A stretch of DNA of 52,596 nt from Chloroflexota bacterium (GTDB taxonomy: Bacteria; Chloroflexota; Anaerolineae; UBA2200): the NCBI GenBank assembly GCA_030607875.1, contig JAUWJD010000023.1, positions 1 to 52,596 on the forward strand, in the 5' to 3' direction. The notes below the pieces were generated by a model. The model worked only from the letters and a program-made list of their open reading frames with translations. It was not told the origin of the DNA and did not search any database. The position numbers and the translations under genes were made by a program. Positions 52,322 through 52,596 of this stretch are shown piece after piece (position 1 is the stretch's first letter; each line of letters starts with the position of its first letter).

Positions 52322-52456
52322 TGAGCCCAGGGGACAAACCCCTTGCCAGTCCCGAGGCCGACCTCCGGGAAGAGTAAGACGACGGGGCTGCATTGAATTA
52401 GCCAATGGCAAAAGCCTGAAATACTCGGACCCTGGCTGATGGGACGCGCTGGCTCA
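52322..52456. other. Non-coding stretch with nested complementarity
   Basis: TGAGCC (52322-52327) pairs with GGCTCA (52451-52456). Inside it, CCAG and CCGAG (52346-52356) pair with CTCGG and CTGG (52424-52435), and small hairpins (GGGG/CCCC, GGCT/AGCC, GGC/GCC) fill the interior. I recognise no known RNA family and cannot choose the strand. Confidence 0.35.
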
Positions 52457-52486
52457 TCCGCCCCGGGGACCCGGACGCGGCGTGAG

Positions 52487-52515
52487 TTGACAACGGCGAA
52501 GGGCGATGGTAGAAT
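52487..52515 (+). promoter_or_regulatory. Plus-strand promoter near the right edge
   Basis: Perfect -35 TTGACA (52487-52492), 17-bp spacer, -10 TAGAAT (52510-52515). It drives a transcript beyond the window. Confidence 0.7.
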
Positions 52516-52596
52516 AGTACGGGGTAATGCTGTGGCAGCCCCAAGCCCAGGCAATGGGCAAGGGCTAGTTGTGAATTGTCAGCGGCCAACTGTGAA

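Noticed and set aside
52322-52456. T-box or other known riboswitch
   Set aside because: GGAAGAGTA and TGGGACGCG words are only loosely T-box-like, the TGGNACCGCG sequence is not intact, and no synthetase or amino-acid gene is in view.

Overview
This 52.6 kb window looks like bacterial chromosome from an anaerobic, GC-rich lineage. It is most likely a member of the Chloroflexota (Anaerolineae-like). That assignment is inference. It rests on the long-linker S12, the anaerobic class III ribonucleotide reductase, and a secreted protein with a Thr/Pro linker followed by a YLPIILK-type segment, which I associate with that group. Almost every protein gene is on the minus strand, so the window reads from right to left.

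Left third (1-15,100), in transcription order: nrdR, nrdD, a separate 70-residue glycyl-radical protein, nrdG, psuG and a PfkB sugar kinase (deoxynucleotide synthesis plus pseudouridine breakdown); then rpoB; then the str operon rpsL-rpsG-fusA-tuf. rpoC is not between rpoB and rpsL. rpoB, the str operon and tuf each have a near-consensus sigma-70 promoter. A promoter and two NrdR boxes 32 bp apart precede nrdR.

Middle (15,250-33,400): one compact division and cell-wall (dcw) cluster, mraZ-rsmH-ftsL-ftsI-murF-mraY-murD-ftsW-murG-(CvpA-like)-murC-murB-ddl-ftsQ-ftsA-ftsZ. Its genes overlap or nearly touch, and murE is missing. mraZ has its own promoter, three 10-bp-spaced MraZ boxes and a LexA-type palindrome over its start codon. 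The RNase P RNA gene lies just upstream, and a frameshifted four-helix-bundle pseudogene lies beyond ftsZ.

Right third (33,400-52,600): an accessory region with a truncated EcfT, an intact MazEF-like pair, a YhhQ transporter, a large secreted SGNH-like/propeller protein, a truncated second YhhQ copy, and a probable defence island. The island encodes a 1209-aa Eco57I-type methyltransferase, an HNH nuclease, a PD-(D/E)XK-like protein, a PLD-SNF2 helicase, a broken DUF559 nuclease and another nuclease-like protein. Around it lie three toxin-antitoxin modules whose toxins are all damaged (RelE frameshift, RelE truncation, HEPN internal deletion). There are also hairpin repeats, a candidate plus-strand small RNA, and a RepA/AAA_25-type ATPase gene behind a LexA-like palindrome, a promoter, a tiny leader ORF and an attenuator-like terminator.
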